NCBI GenBank assembly: GCA_014879565.1
Contig: JACSRW010000037.1
Coordinates: 1 to 49,455, forward strand
Source of the DNA: Chitinophagaceae bacterium
GTDB taxonomy: Bacteria; Bacteroidota; Bacteroidia; Chitinophagales; Chitinophagaceae
Length of the DNA stretch: 49,455 bases
Direction: 5' to 3'
Shown: positions 39,704 to 48,598 of the stretch, in pieces
Layout: each line of letters begins with the position of its first letter
Position numbering within the stretch: position 1 is the stretch's first letter
Made by a program: the position numbers and the translations under genes
Notes under the pieces: generated by a model
Seen by the model: only the letters and a program-made list of their open reading frames with translations
The model's database searches: none
Told to the model about the DNA's origin: nothing

Positions 39704-40987
39704 ATGGAAACCTACGGAAAGATACTACTCATTGCCATGCCAGCCTTCCTGGTGCTGGTACTTTTTGAAAAATGGTGGGGCTGGAAGAAGGGTTTTGATA
39801 CCGTCCGCAATATGGATATGATCTCCTCCCTCAGTTCGGGTATTACCAATGTAACCAAATCTGTACTGGAACTGACCATTGCTATCGGTATTTACCCTTT
39901 CATGCTGGAGTACCTGGCCCTCACCCGGATTGAGAATGTGGTGCTGGTTTATCTGATCACTTTTATCATTCTTGATTTTAACGGATACTGGGTGCATCGC
40001 TGGAGCCATGAGATTAACCTGTTCTGGAACCTGCATGTGATTCATCACAGCAGTGAGGAATTTAACCTGGCCTGCGCCCTGCGGCAGAGTATTTCAGCAT
40101 TTTTTAATCTCTTTACCATTCTGCTTTTACCCGCCGCCCTGCTGGGGATACCCGAACAGGTGATCGCCACGGTGGCCCCCCTCCATTTATTTGCCCAGTT
40201 TTGGTACCATACCCGCCATATCGGTCGTATGGGTTTCCTGGATAAGATTCTGGTTACCCCCAGCCATCACCGGGTACACCATGCAGTCAATCCCGAGTAT
40301 ATGGATAAAAACCTGTCACAGATATTTATTGTTTGGGACAAACTCTTCGGCACCTTCCAGGAAGAAAGGGATGACATCCCTTGTGTGTACGGGATTACAA
40401 GGCCTGCCAGGACCTGGAATCCCATCAAAATCAATTTCCAGCATCTCTGGCTGATGATAAAGGATGCCTGGAGGACCCGCCGCTGGGCGGATAAGTTTAC
40501 CCTTTGGTTCCGTCCGACGGGCTACCGGCCACCGGATGTGGCCCAAAAATACCCGGTGTACAAAATTGAAGACGTGTATCATTTTGAAAAATATGATACC
40601 AGAACCTCACCGGCATTCAGCAGCTGGGCCTGGATTCAGTTAACCATGCTGCTGCTTTTTATCAGTTATCTTTTTGGAAACATCGCGTATATAAATAACC
40701 TTAACAGTACCTATATCTACTGGTATGGCGCATTTGTTTTCCTGAGCGTATATGCATTAACGGAGCTGATGGACCGGCATCCAAAGGCCATTTTCTGGGA
40801 AGGATTAAGGACAGCGCTGGGCCTGTATTTCCTGTACGACCAGCGTGACTGGTTCGGAGCTTCGTTCTGGTGGTCACCGGTAATGACAGCCATTGCTGCA
40901 TATTTTATTATTTCCCTGCTCGTAACCGGGTGGTTTGTGGCCAGGCATAAAAAAGAAGACAGGCCTGAAACAAGCCTGTCTGACTGA
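39704..40987 (+). CDS. Sterol desaturase/fatty-acid hydroxylase superfamily protein, AGMO-like
   Basis: A 427-residue integral membrane di-iron enzyme. The histidine motifs are WVHRWSHE (about residues 107-114), NLHVIHHSSEEFN (about 121-133) and SHHRVHH (about 188-194). The order and the long C-terminal membrane half (helices at about 310-330, 340-360, 372-392, 400-420) resemble alkylglycerol monooxygenase (TMEM195) rather than plain sterol desaturases. The likely reaction is oxygen-dependent hydroxylation of a lipid; the substrate is unknown. The ATG at 39704 is preferred to a TTG two codons upstream. Its last codons contain the terminator hairpin of the convergent SPFH gene. Confidence 0.88.
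   Translation: METYGKILLIAMPAFLVLVLFEKWWGWKKGFDTVRNMDMISSLSSGITNVTKSVLELTIAIGIYPFMLEYLALTRIENVVLVYLITFIILDFNGYWVHRWSHEINLFWNLHVIHHSSEEFNLACALRQSISAFFNLFTILLLPAALLGIPEQVIATVAPLHLFAQFWYHTRHIGRMGFLDKILVTPSHHRVHHAVNPEYMDKNLSQIFIVWDKLFGTFQEERDDIPCVYGITRPARTWNPIKINFQHLWLMIKDAWRTRRWADKFTLWFRPTGYRPPDVAQKYPVYKIEDVYHFEKYDTRTSPAFSSWAWIQLTMLLLFISYLFGNIAYINNLNSTYIYWYGAFVFLSVYALTELMDRHPKAIFWEGLRTALGLYFLYDQRDWFGASFWWSPVMTAIAAYFIISLLVTGWFVARHKKEDRPETSLSD
40949..40981 (-). terminator. Terminator of the SPFH gene, inside the 3' end of the AGMO-like gene
   Basis: AGACAGGC and GCCTGTCT form a perfect 8-bp stem with a 9-base loop at 40957-40981. Only on the minus strand is it followed by a T-rich run (TTCTTTTTT), so it should stop transcription from the SPFH gene, whose stop codon is 50 bases away. 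It lies within the coding sequence of the convergent gene. Confidence 0.7.
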
Positions 40988-41031
40988 GAAATGCTGCAGG
41001 AAACCAATACGTACCGTTTCCTGGATTTGCG

Positions 41032-41973
41032 TTATTTTTCTGCTCCGGCCTGTTTGACCATCAGCGCCTGAATTTGCTTCATAGTCCCCTCCATGCCATC
41101 AGGACTGCCATCGAGGAAAATGACATTCCCTTTGCCATATTCCGCGAAATTTTTAATGGCTTCTGTCCACATACTGAAAAGGATCACATTGGTATCAAGA
41201 TTGGCCTGTTTCATTTGTTCGGCCGCTTCGGTCATACCCCGGGCAACTTCCTGACGGAAGAGTGCCACCCCCTGTCCGCGGAGACGGGCTGCTTCTTTTT
41301 CCGCTTCGGCAGAAATTTTAATCGCATTACCTTCTGCTTCGGCTGATTTGGTTTTGGTAATCAGCAAGGCCTGTCCCTCATTCTCCGCTGCGGCCTTCAG
41401 GTTATTGGAGGCCACCACCTTACTCATGGAATCAAGAATCATCTTATCAAAAGTGATATCATTGATCTGGAGGTCCTGCAGGTGATACCCCCAGGTTTCA
41501 AGCGTATGATCAATTTCAGCCTTTACATATTCCACGATTTCCCGGCGAAGTCCAAGGATTTCTGCCTGTTTTTTGGTTGCAACAAAAGAGCGGATATTCC
41601 CTTCAATTGTCCGGATAAGGGCCTGCATGAGGTCTTTATCGGCAATAAACTTAAATGCCACTTTTTTTATCGTTTCCTCTTCCGCGTTCTGAACGGAATA
41701 GAGCAGCATACTTTTAAAATACACATTTGCCTGGTCAGCCGTAACAGCCTGGAACTCGAGTTCCACCGAACGGTTCTGAATGGACACTTTTTTATACACC
41801 TGTTCAATCAGGGGTATTTTAAACCGGAGGCCGGGTGTGGCAATACGCTGGTATTTACCAAACATGGTAATAACGCCGATATAGCCCTGGTTGATGGTAA
41901 AAAGTCCGCTGAAAAAAATGAAAAGGATCACGAGAATCCACCAGTTGGAAGAAAGCCAGTTTGCGAAATCCAT
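41032..41973 (-). CDS. SPFH/band 7 domain membrane protein
   Basis: A 313-residue stomatin/prohibitin-type protein: one N-terminal transmembrane helix (about residues 10-27), an SPFH domain (about 28-200: NQGYIGVITMFGKYQRIATPG, VTADQANVYFK) and a long alanine/glutamate-rich coiled coil (about 200-270: AEAEGNAIKISAEAEKEAARL). Such proteins form large ring or raft-like assemblies in the membrane and often protect or position proteases and other enzymes. There is no NfeD or FtsH neighbour. The gene ends convergently with the AGMO-like gene; its terminator lies inside that gene. Confidence 0.92.
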   Translation of the reverse strand: MDFANWLSSNWWILVILFIFFSGLFTINQGYIGVITMFGKYQRIATPGLRFKIPLIEQVYKKVSIQNRSVELEFQAVTADQANVYFKSMLLYSVQNAEEETIKKVAFKFIADKDLMQALIRTIEGNIRSFVATKKQAEILGLRREIVEYVKAEIDHTLETWGYHLQDLQINDITFDKMILDSMSKVVASNNLKAAAENEGQALLITKTKSAEAEGNAIKISAEAEKEAARLRGQGVALFRQEVARGMTEAAEQMKQANLDTNVILFSMWTEAIKNFAEYGKGNVIFLDGSPDGMEGTMKQIQALMVKQAGAEK

Positions 41974-42001
41974 AATGCAAGTTTTAGGTTAAGGAAAATA
42001 G

Positions 42002-43249
42002 TTATGCTTTTTCTTCATAGATGCAGGCCAGGTGAACCATGGTTTCCACCGCCTTGTTCATATCCTGCACGCTGATAAATTCATGTTTGGAATGGATGGC
42101 CTGTTCCCCGGCAAAAAGATTGGGACAGGGCAGACCCATAAATGACAGGCGGCTGCCGTCGGTACCACCCCGGATACTCTCCATTTTCAGGGTGAGACCC
42201 GCCCGTCCGATTGCTTCTTTGGCATTATCCACCACCTGCGGATGGAGGTCCAGTACTTCTTTCATATTCCGGTACTGCTCGGTGACAAGAAATTCAAAGG
42301 AAGCGCCGGGATAGGTGCGCATCCGCTCTTCAATCTGGGTGCGCAGATAGTCTTCCTTTTTACCCAGCCCCTCTGTTTCAAAATCCCGAATAATAAACTC
42401 AATGCTGCATTTTTCCGCAATGCCTTCCACCCGTACCGGGTGAATAAATCCCCTCCGGCCATCGGTTGACTCCGGGGAAAGACGGTCTTTAGGGAGTGCC
42501 GCCAGAATTTCACCGGCAATCTTAAGGGCATTGATCATTTTTCCTTTGGCATAACCGGGATGGGCTATTACTCCATGAATGGTGACCAGCACACCGTCGG
42601 CGCTGAATGTTTCGTCCTCCAGCGAACCCGCATCTCCGCCGTCGAGGGTATACCCGAAATCGGCCCCCAGTTTGGCCAGGTCTACATGGGCGGTGCCTCT
42701 GCCTACTTCCTCATCGGGCGTGAAAAGCAGTTTAATGGTGCCGTGTTTTACTTCCGGATGCTGAACAAGAAAATGAGCCATATCCACGATTTCGGCCACA
42801 CCGGCTTTATCATCCGAACCCAGTAAGGTAGTACCGGAAGCGGATATAATATCATGCCCCTTCAGTTTGCTGAGATAGGGATAATCAGTCATCCGCAATA
42901 TCTGCGAAGGATCATCCGGCAGCACAATATCCTGGCCCTGGTAATTGGCATGCAAAATTGGTTTTACACCGGTTCCGCTGCAGTCAGGAGCGGTATCCAT
43001 ATGTGCACAAAAACAGATGACAGGCACTTTTTTCCGGGAGGTGGCAGGAATAGTAGCGTACACATATCCCCATTCATCAAGCTGCGCATCTGTCAGGCCC
43101 ATGGCCTGCAGTTCCGCAACCAGTATTCGTCCCAGGTCCATTTGTTTGGCAGTAGTCGGCGAACTGGCAGATTGGGGATCACTTTGGGTATCGGTCTGCA
43201 CATAGCGGAGAAATCGCTCCGCAGCCGTAAATCGGTAATTTTCAAACAT
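42002..43249 (-). CDS. pepT: Peptidase T (tripeptide aminopeptidase)
   Basis: A 415-residue M20-family zinc aminopeptidase that removes N-terminal residues from tripeptides in the cytoplasm. Metal-site motifs are CFCAHMDTAPD (about residues 77-87), SDDKAGVAEI (about 144-153), LFTPDEEVGRG (about 179-189) and, at the C-terminal end, LFAGEQAIHSKHEFIS. The dimerisation domain includes SIEFIIRDFETEGL. The ATG at 43247-43249 fits the family N-terminus (FTAAERFLRYVQTDTQSD); a much longer frame upstream overlaps the promoter of the next gene and is rejected. Confidence 0.95.
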   Translation of the reverse strand: MFENYRFTAAERFLRYVQTDTQSDPQSASSPTTAKQMDLGRILVAELQAMGLTDAQLDEWGYVYATIPATSRKKVPVICFCAHMDTAPDCSGTGVKPILHANYQGQDIVLPDDPSQILRMTDYPYLSKLKGHDIISASGTTLLGSDDKAGVAEIVDMAHFLVQHPEVKHGTIKLLFTPDEEVGRGTAHVDLAKLGADFGYTLDGGDAGSLEDETFSADGVLVTIHGVIAHPGYAKGKMINALKIAGEILAALPKDRLSPESTDGRRGFIHPVRVEGIAEKCSIEFIIRDFETEGLGKKEDYLRTQIEERMRTYPGASFEFLVTEQYRNMKEVLDLHPQVVDNAKEAIGRAGLTLKMESIRGGTDGSRLSFMGLPCPNLFAGEQAIHSKHEFISVQDMNKAVETMVHLACIYEEKA

Positions 43250-43267
43250 GTTCTTTTGAATGGGTAC

Positions 43268-43275
43268 CGAAGATA
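43268..43275 (-). promoter_or_regulatory. Possible -7 box (TATCTTCG) of pepT
   Basis: Seven of eight positions match TAnnTTTG on the minus strand, 18 bases before the pepT ATG. Confidence 0.35.
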
Positions 43276-43324
43276 CGACGAAATAAGGGCCGGATTTCTG
43301 CTTGCGGGAAAGAAAGATTTTGCC

Positions 43325-43333
43325 TACCTTTTG
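43325..43333 (+). promoter_or_regulatory. Possible -7 box (TACCTTTTG) of the membrane protein gene
   Basis: Resembles TAnnTTTG with one extra T, 21 bases before the ATG at 43355. Confidence 0.35.
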
Positions 43334-43354
43334 ACAAACCAAAAAACCAACAAC

Positions 43355-43915
43355 ATGAAAAAATGGCTTATTGGCACCCTGGTCGGTGGCATCATTCTTT
43401 TTGCATGGCAATTTCTTTCCTGGACGGTTTTGCAATTTCATGAAGCCGAAGCCAGGTACACCCCTGCGCAGGACAGTATTCTGCAGTACCTGTCATCCCA
43501 GTTTAAGGAAAACGGCACCTATATGCTGCCCACCACAGCGCCGGGCGCTTCTGCCGAAGAAATGGAGGCCCTGGGAAGTAAAATGCATGGCAAACCCTGG
43601 GCCACGCTTACCTATCGTACCAGTTACGATCATGGCATGACCCGGCCTATGATCCGGGGCTTTCTGGTTGACCTTTTTCTTGTATTCTGCCTGATATATA
43701 TTCTCACCCGGGGTGGCATACCGCCAGCCATGCGGGTCTTCGCCGGTTCGGTGGCAGTGGGGTTACTGAGTTTTCTGTACGGCCCCTACACCCAGCATAA
43801 CTGGTTCCAGACCCCGACTGCAGATTTGCACGGACACCTGATTGATGCACTGGTTGCCTGGGGGCTGGTCGGCCTATGGCTGGGATGGTGGTTGAATCGG
43901 GGTAAGAGTAGGTAA
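43355..43915 (+). CDS. Small membrane protein of unknown family
   Basis: Not recognised. 186 residues with an N-terminal transmembrane helix (about 5-23), a periplasmic part of about 75 residues (about 28-100, including QDSILQYLSSQF and YMLPTTAPGASAEEME), then three helices at about 102-120, 126-144 and 162-180. The start at 43355 is chosen for its promoter and because the longer frame would run through the pepT gene. The last codons overlap the first unit of a heptamer array. A bidirectional terminator follows. Confidence 0.75.
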   Translation: MKKWLIGTLVGGIILFAWQFLSWTVLQFHEAEARYTPAQDSILQYLSSQFKENGTYMLPTTAPGASAEEMEALGSKMHGKPWATLTYRTSYDHGMTRPMIRGFLVDLFLVFCLIYILTRGGIPPAMRVFAGSVAVGLLSFLYGPYTQHNWFQTPTADLHGHLIDALVAWGLVGLWLGWWLNRGKSR

Positions 43916-43952
43916 CAGGCAATAAGCAATGGGCAATTGGCAATTGGCAATG
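43911..43952. repeat. Six-unit heptamer array (GGCAATN)
   Basis: GGTAACA, GGCAATA, AGCAATG, GGCAATT, GGCAATT and GGCAATG in exact 7-base phase. The first unit contains the stop codon of the membrane protein gene. It ends 3 bases before a terminator. Confidence 0.9.
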
Positions 43953-43955
43953 GAT

Positions 43956-43995
43956 AAAAAATAAAGGCTGAGCAGACGCTCAGCCTTTATTTTTT
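43956..43995. terminator. Bidirectional Rho-independent terminator
   Basis: A perfect 18-bp stem (core TAAAGGCTGAGC pairing with GCTCAGCCTTTA, flanked by six A and six T) encloses a 4-base loop AGAC. It serves the convergent membrane protein and SlyD-like genes. Confidence 0.93.
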
Positions 43996-44012
43996 ATTTT
44001 AATCAGATCTGT

Positions 44013-44468
44013 TTAAGGCATGATAATCAGCGGACTACCTCCTTTAATCTCAACCAATTCAAGATCAAAAATAAGATCCTTCCCGGCCAGGGGGTGGTTG
44101 GCATCCAGCATTACCGCAGTTTCTTTTATTTCTGTTACGGTTACCTGGAATTGCTGACCCTGACCGTCAGACATCACCAGGGGCATACCGATTTCCACTT
44201 CCATTTCGGCCGGGAACCGGTCTTTGGGCATTTCAATTACCATATCCGGGTTCCGGGGGCCATACGCCTCCAGAAAGGGAATGTTGATCGTTTTTTTCTC
44301 ACCAACGGCCATCCCTGTAACTCCCTCATCAAATCCCTTGATCACCATACCGCTACCCACTTCAAATTCGAGCGGTTCTCTTCCTTCGGAAGAATCAAAG
44401 GTTTCACCGGTGGTCAGACGGCCATGGTAATGTACCCTGATCGTATCCCCGCTTTTTACTTGTGACAT
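44013..44468 (-). CDS. SlyD-like FKBP-type peptidyl-prolyl isomerase
   Basis: A 151-residue FKBP with the SlyD layout: an FKBP half (VHYHGRLTTGETFDSS at about 12-27, VIKGFDEGVTGM at about 42-53), an inserted chaperone (IF) domain (about 70-125) and the return strand LDANHPLAGKDLIFDLELVEI (segment near 121-141). It lacks the histidine-rich metal-binding tail of E. coli SlyD. It is expected to be a cytoplasmic folding catalyst and chaperone. A weak TACCTTGC element lies about 30 bases upstream. It shares the terminator at 43956-43995 with the converging gene. Confidence 0.92.
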   Translation of the reverse strand: MSQVKSGDTIRVHYHGRLTTGETFDSSEGREPLEFEVGSGMVIKGFDEGVTGMAVGEKKTINIPFLEAYGPRNPDMVIEMPKDRFPAEMEVEIGMPLVMSDGQGQQFQVTVTEIKETAVMLDANHPLAGKDLIFDLELVEIKGGSPLIIMP

Positions 44469-44589
44469 ATCGCTAATTTTTATTAATTATTTAAGGTGCA
44501 AGGTAGGTGAATTCCTCCAATGCAGCCATTTTATTATCCCGTTGCGTCTCTTGGTTTTTTTAGTATTTTCCTGTTCTTAAATCAAGTTT

Positions 44590-45840
44590 ATGCGTTATAC
44601 CCTCTTCCTGTTTCTGTTCATTTTTTTGCAGGCCGGAGCCCAGCCAACCGCTCCCCGGATCACACCGGGAGCAGAACGTCTGTCTGTATACCTGCCGCTG
44701 ATCAAGGGAAAAAAGCTGGGAATCTTTGCCAACCAGACTTCCATGGTTGGCAATACCCACCTGGTGGATACGTTACGAAAACTCGGCGTTCATATTTCCG
44801 TCATTTTCGGACCGGAGCATGGCTTTCGGGGTACCGCAGATGCCGGAGAGAAAGTCAGCAATTATAATGATCCCGCAACAGGAATTCCGGTAGTTTCCCT
44901 TTATGGCCCCAAAAGAAAACCGGACGCAGATGACCTGAAAGATGTGGACATCCTTGTATTCGATATCCAGGATGTGGGGGTTCGTTTTTACACTTTTATT
45001 TCATCCCTGGAGGAGTTTATGGAAACTGCATTTGAAAACGGTATTCCCTTCTTGCTTCTGGACAGGCCAAATCCGAACGGACATTATGTGGACGGGCCGG
45101 TGCTGGACAGGAAGTACCGTTCTTTTGTGGGAATGCAGCCGGTTCCGGTAGTCTATGGTATGACGATTGCCGAATACGCCATGATGATCGCGGGTGAACA
45201 ATGGCTGTCGGATAAGGCAAACGCCCGCTTTGCCTATTACAGAAACGCGCAAAATTCAGCCGATACGCCTTTCCATTTCCAGGTGATTAAATGTGCCAAT
45301 TACACACACAAAAGTTACTACGAATTACCTGTAAAGCCCTCCCCCAATTTACCGGATATTCAGTCCATTTACCTTTACCCTTCCACCTGCTTCTTTGAAG
45401 GCACAGTATTAAGCGAAGGAAGGGGTACGTCCCGGCCTTTCCAGTTATTTGGCCACCCCTCTCTTCCAAAAAATCTTTTTTCTTTCACTCCCCAACCCAA
45501 TGAGGGAGCAAAAAAATCCAAATGTTATGGCCAGCGCTGTTATGGATGGGATCTGGGCGGAATACCGGAAGATGTACGGGCTAAAGTTAATAACCGGCTG
45601 CAGTTAAAATGGCTGCAGGAAGCCTGGCGTCTTTTTCCGCAAAAAGACAGCTTTTTCCTGTTGCCTAAATCGGGAAATATGGAGCAGTCCTTCTTCACCA
45701 AACTGGCCGGTAATAATGAATTATGGCAACAAATCCGTGATGGCAAAAAAGAAGAAGAAATTCGCCGGAGCTGGGAACCCGGACTAACAAAATTCAAAGA
45801 AATCCGGAAAAAATACCTGCTGTATACTGACTTTGAATAA
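44590..45840 (+). CDS. Exported DUF1343 protein, NamZ-type exo-beta-N-acetylmuramidase
   Basis: A 416-residue exported protein with a signal peptide ending near residue 17 (QAGAQ). It belongs to DUF1343, whose Bacillus member NamZ (GH171) releases N-acetylmuramic acid from the ends of peptidoglycan fragments. The signature parts are GIFANQTSMVG (about 44-54), FGPEHGFRG (about 73-81, with Glu76 as a likely catalytic residue), GVRFYTFISSLEE and LLDRPNPNG; YPSTCFFEGT and SEGRGTSRPF follow. It probably takes part in cell-wall recycling or scavenging. No amidase or MurNAc kinase gene is nearby, and no clear promoter box was seen. Confidence 0.88.
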   Translation: MRYTLFLFLFIFLQAGAQPTAPRITPGAERLSVYLPLIKGKKLGIFANQTSMVGNTHLVDTLRKLGVHISVIFGPEHGFRGTADAGEKVSNYNDPATGIPVVSLYGPKRKPDADDLKDVDILVFDIQDVGVRFYTFISSLEEFMETAFENGIPFLLLDRPNPNGHYVDGPVLDRKYRSFVGMQPVPVVYGMTIAEYAMMIAGEQWLSDKANARFAYYRNAQNSADTPFHFQVIKCANYTHKSYYELPVKPSPNLPDIQSIYLYPSTCFFEGTVLSEGRGTSRPFQLFGHPSLPKNLFSFTPQPNEGAKKSKCYGQRCYGWDLGGIPEDVRAKVNNRLQLKWLQEAWRLFPQKDSFFLLPKSGNMEQSFFTKLAGNNELWQQIRDGKKEEEIRRSWEPGLTKFKEIRKKYLLYTDFE

Positions 45841-45873
45841 AAGGTACCACAGCACCGTTTTACACCGGGATAA

Positions 45874-46491
45874 TTATTTTACCAGCTGCATCTTAACGGC
45901 CGTCCGGATCAGGGCGGCAATATTCTTGGCTTCAAATTTAGCCAGCAGGTTTTTGCGGTGGGTATCCACTGTGGTGACACTGACAAAAAGTTTCTGAGCA
46001 ATTTCATTATTGGTCAGGCCATCCGCTATCAGTTCCAGCACTTCCTTTTCCCGCCGGGTCAGGACGACCGGCTGATGTGTATTATCTCTCAATGCATGAG
46101 AAGCTTCATCGCTGAGATATGTTTTTCCCCGGCTGACCAGACTGATCGCTTCTGTCAGCTCTTCCTGGGTCGCATTCTTCAGCACATAACCGGAAGCGCC
46201 GTTTTCCATCATCCTTTGTATAAAACTCTGCTGATTAAAAGTGCTCAGGCCAATAACAAAAACTGAAGGATATAATTGTTTTACCTCCCGGCAAAGATCA
46301 ATCCCGCTCATATCAGGCAGGTTAATATCCATCAGCAGCACATCCGGCTGTTCTCTGCGGAGAAAAGCGAGACAAGAGGCAGCTGACTGGGCATGCCCGG
46401 ACCACTCAATCCCTTTTTCAGCCTGCAACAGGGAGCGGATTCCTTCTATGACCATATAATGATCATCAACTATAAAAACTTTGGTTGCCAT
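45874..46491 (-). CDS. NarL/FixJ-type response regulator
   Basis: A 205-residue regulator with a receiver domain (about residues 3-118; acidic pair Asp9-Asp10, phospho-acceptor Asp55 in LLMDINLPD) and a LuxR-type helix-turn-helix (about 142-200; [22 protein letters not shown]). It is the DNA-binding output of the sensor kinase encoded just upstream: its ATG overlaps the kinase stop codon by one base, so the two proteins are made together. Target genes are not evident. Confidence 0.95.
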   Translation of the reverse strand: MATKVFIVDDHYMVIEGIRSLLQAEKGIEWSGHAQSAASCLAFLRREQPDVLLMDINLPDMSGIDLCREVKQLYPSVFVIGLSTFNQQSFIQRMMENGASGYVLKNATQEELTEAISLVSRGKTYLSDEASHALRDNTHQPVVLTRREKEVLELIADGLTNNEIAQKLFVSVTTVDTHRKNLLAKFEAKNIAALIRTAVKMQLVK

Positions 46492-48443
46492 CAGAGGTTA
46501 AATTCAATGTTAACAGAAGTACCGTTGCCCGGGGCCGATTGCACATCCATTTTACCTTTCAGGTATTCCACCCTGCTCCGGATATTAATCCATCCAATTC
46601 CCTTGATGTCCTGTAAAATTACAGGATTAAATCCTTTTCCGTCATCCTCTACGGTTACATTAATACCGGTTCCGGTCCGGCTGAGTTGCACGATTGCTGT
46701 TTTGGCTGCTGCATGTTTCATGGTATTGTTGATCAGTTCCTGAACGATACGGTAAATAGCGATCGCGGTGCTTTGTTCTACGTGCATCAGCTCCATACCG
46801 AATGACTGATAAACCACCTGCAGGGCGCCACTCCGGTTGATATCTTCGCAAAAATCTCGCAGGGCAGTATCCAGCCCGAACTTCACCAGGGCCTCCGGCA
46901 TCATATTATGCGCCACCCTCCGCATTTCCTTTATTGAACTGTCAAGCATATCCATACTCCGCTCAAATGCCTGTGCATTCTCCGGTGTCATGATCAGGTT
47001 TCCTTTCATCGTATTGAATGAATATTTAATTCCGGATAACATCCCGCCCAGCCCATCGTGCAGTTCTCGTGCCAGCCTGCTCCTTTCCTGTTCTTCCCCC
47101 TTTAAAACTGCTTCTGTAGCTGCCAGTTGTTTTTCAGCTTCCAGTTCCTGGATCCGCTGCTGCTGCAACTGCCGGGCATGCCGGTAATTGCGGTAAAGGA
47201 GAAAACCCAGTAAAACCAGCATCAGCGCGCCGCCCGCGAGAATATAGTTCAGCAGGTTCTTCCGGCTGATAACCAGTTGCTGAAGTTTTTTCTGTGCTTC
47301 CAGCTCCCGGATCTTTGCTTCCTTTGCGGCTGTTTCATATTTTTTTTCCAGGTCTAGTGTGGTTTTCTGCACCATCTCATTTAAAATGGTATCAGCCAGC
47401 TGTGTACTGAGCCGGGCGTATCGCTCCCCCGCTTTCATATCCTGCATGGAATACGACAAATTGGACAAGTGCGCATATAACTTTTGCCGCTGATCCCTGA
47501 AGTCGTACCGGATAGCCAGGGCCAGTGCACTGTCGGCAAACCATTTTGAAAGGGGATAGTTTTGTATAAACTGATAATGAAAGGAAAGTCCCTTGAGCGC
47601 AATGGCTTCACTTTCTGTAAGCCCCAGTTCCCGGGAAATCTTAAGCGCTTTCTCCATCAGCGGTTTTATTGCCATAAAATCACCTTCCTGGACGAGCAGA
47701 TCCCCGAGGTTCAGGTACTGGGTGGCTTCCATATTCATGTCGCCGGTTTCCTTTGCAATGGACAAAGATTCCCGGAAACAGGCAGCCGCTGAATCTGCAT
47801 GATTGAGATGGGTATATATCAGCCCCATATTATTCAATGCCATTCCAAGCAGAGGCTTATTGCCTGTTTTGCGTAAACCGGAAACAGCCAGCCTTCCGTA
47901 TACCAGCGCCTTGTGATACTGTTTCATCCCGGTGTAGAGATTCTGGAGAATATCATTCGCCTGAGCTTCAATCCTTTCATTTTTATAGGGAGCAAAATAT
48001 TTTTTTCCTTCTTCGTAATACGCTACCGCCTTTTCATATTCCTCTTTCAACCGGTATGAACTGCCCGTATTGAACAGTGTTTTTGCCAGGGTAAAATGGT
48101 CGCCGAGTTCTCTCGCAAGGGCTACTGATTCCAGGTTTAAAGCCAGCGAAGAATCATAATAACCCTGCTGGTTCAGCACAAACGTATAATTCGTATAAAA
48201 CCGGATCAGCCCTGGTTTAAAATTCAGCCGCCGGCTGAGTTCCCGGGCCGCTTTGTAGTAATATTTAGCAAGCCCCGGATCACTCCCTTCATACTGCTGA
48301 CCAAGATTAATATACAACTGCACTTTATTGGTATCCTCAGCCGCTGAAGGCAGAAGCCGCAAGAGGCTGTCCAGGTTCATCAGTTCCTGGGCACCTGCAT
48401 TAAACCAGAATGCCAGCAGCAGCGGTAATATCAGTCGCTTCAT
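46491..48443 (-). CDS. TPR-containing sensor histidine kinase (HisKA_3 type)
   Basis: A 650-residue exported-sensor kinase. A signal peptide (cleavage near residue 18) is followed by about 330 residues of tetratricopeptide-like helix pairs (from about residue 40; for example [22 protein letters not shown] split over 202-223), a coiled coil (about 360-395), one transmembrane helix (398-417), a second coiled coil (about 425-450), the HisKA_3 domain with phospho-acceptor His462 in [10 protein letters not shown], and an HATPase_c domain (N-box [18 protein letters not shown]). This is the typical Bacteroidota TPR sensor; the signal is unknown. It is translationally coupled to the regulator. A TTTATTTG element on the minus strand, 23 bases before the ATG, may be its -7 box. 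Confidence 0.94.
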   Translation of the reverse strand: MKRLILPLLLAFWFNAGAQELMNLDSLLRLLPSAAEDTNKVQLYINLGQQYEGSDPGLAKYYYKAARELSRRLNFKPGLIRFYTNYTFVLNQQGYYDSSLALNLESVALARELGDHFTLAKTLFNTGSSYRLKEEYEKAVAYYEEGKKYFAPYKNERIEAQANDILQNLYTGMKQYHKALVYGRLAVSGLRKTGNKPLLGMALNNMGLIYTHLNHADSAAACFRESLSIAKETGDMNMEATQYLNLGDLLVQEGDFMAIKPLMEKALKISRELGLTESEAIALKGLSFHYQFIQNYPLSKWFADSALALAIRYDFRDQRQKLYAHLSNLSYSMQDMKAGERYARLSTQLADTILNEMVQKTTLDLEKKYETAAKEAKIRELEAQKKLQQLVISRKNLLNYILAGGALMLVLLGFLLYRNYRHARQLQQQRIQELEAEKQLAATEAVLKGEEQERSRLARELHDGLGGMLSGIKYSFNTMKGNLIMTPENAQAFERSMDMLDSSIKEMRRVAHNMMPEALVKFGLDTALRDFCEDINRSGALQVVYQSFGMELMHVEQSTAIAIYRIVQELINNTMKHAAAKTAIVQLSRTGTGINVTVEDDGKGFNPVILQDIKGIGWINIRSRVEYLKGKMDVQSAPGNGTSVNIEFNL

Positions 48444-48598
48444 GAAGAAAAGTATTATACACTATACAAATAAAGAGAAAACGACAGGTCCTCCGGCTCC
48501 CGGTTTTCAGGGATTTTAATCATACGCAGGAATTCCTGTTTTTCCGGGATAAAAAAGACCAGCCAACCAGGAGATATTTACATCCTAAAAATCAAGTT

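Noticed and set aside
42854-43354. Long N-terminal extension of the small membrane protein through the pepT gene
   Set aside because: It runs antisense through pepT. The ATG at 43355 has its own promoter-like box and begins a normal membrane-protein N-terminus.
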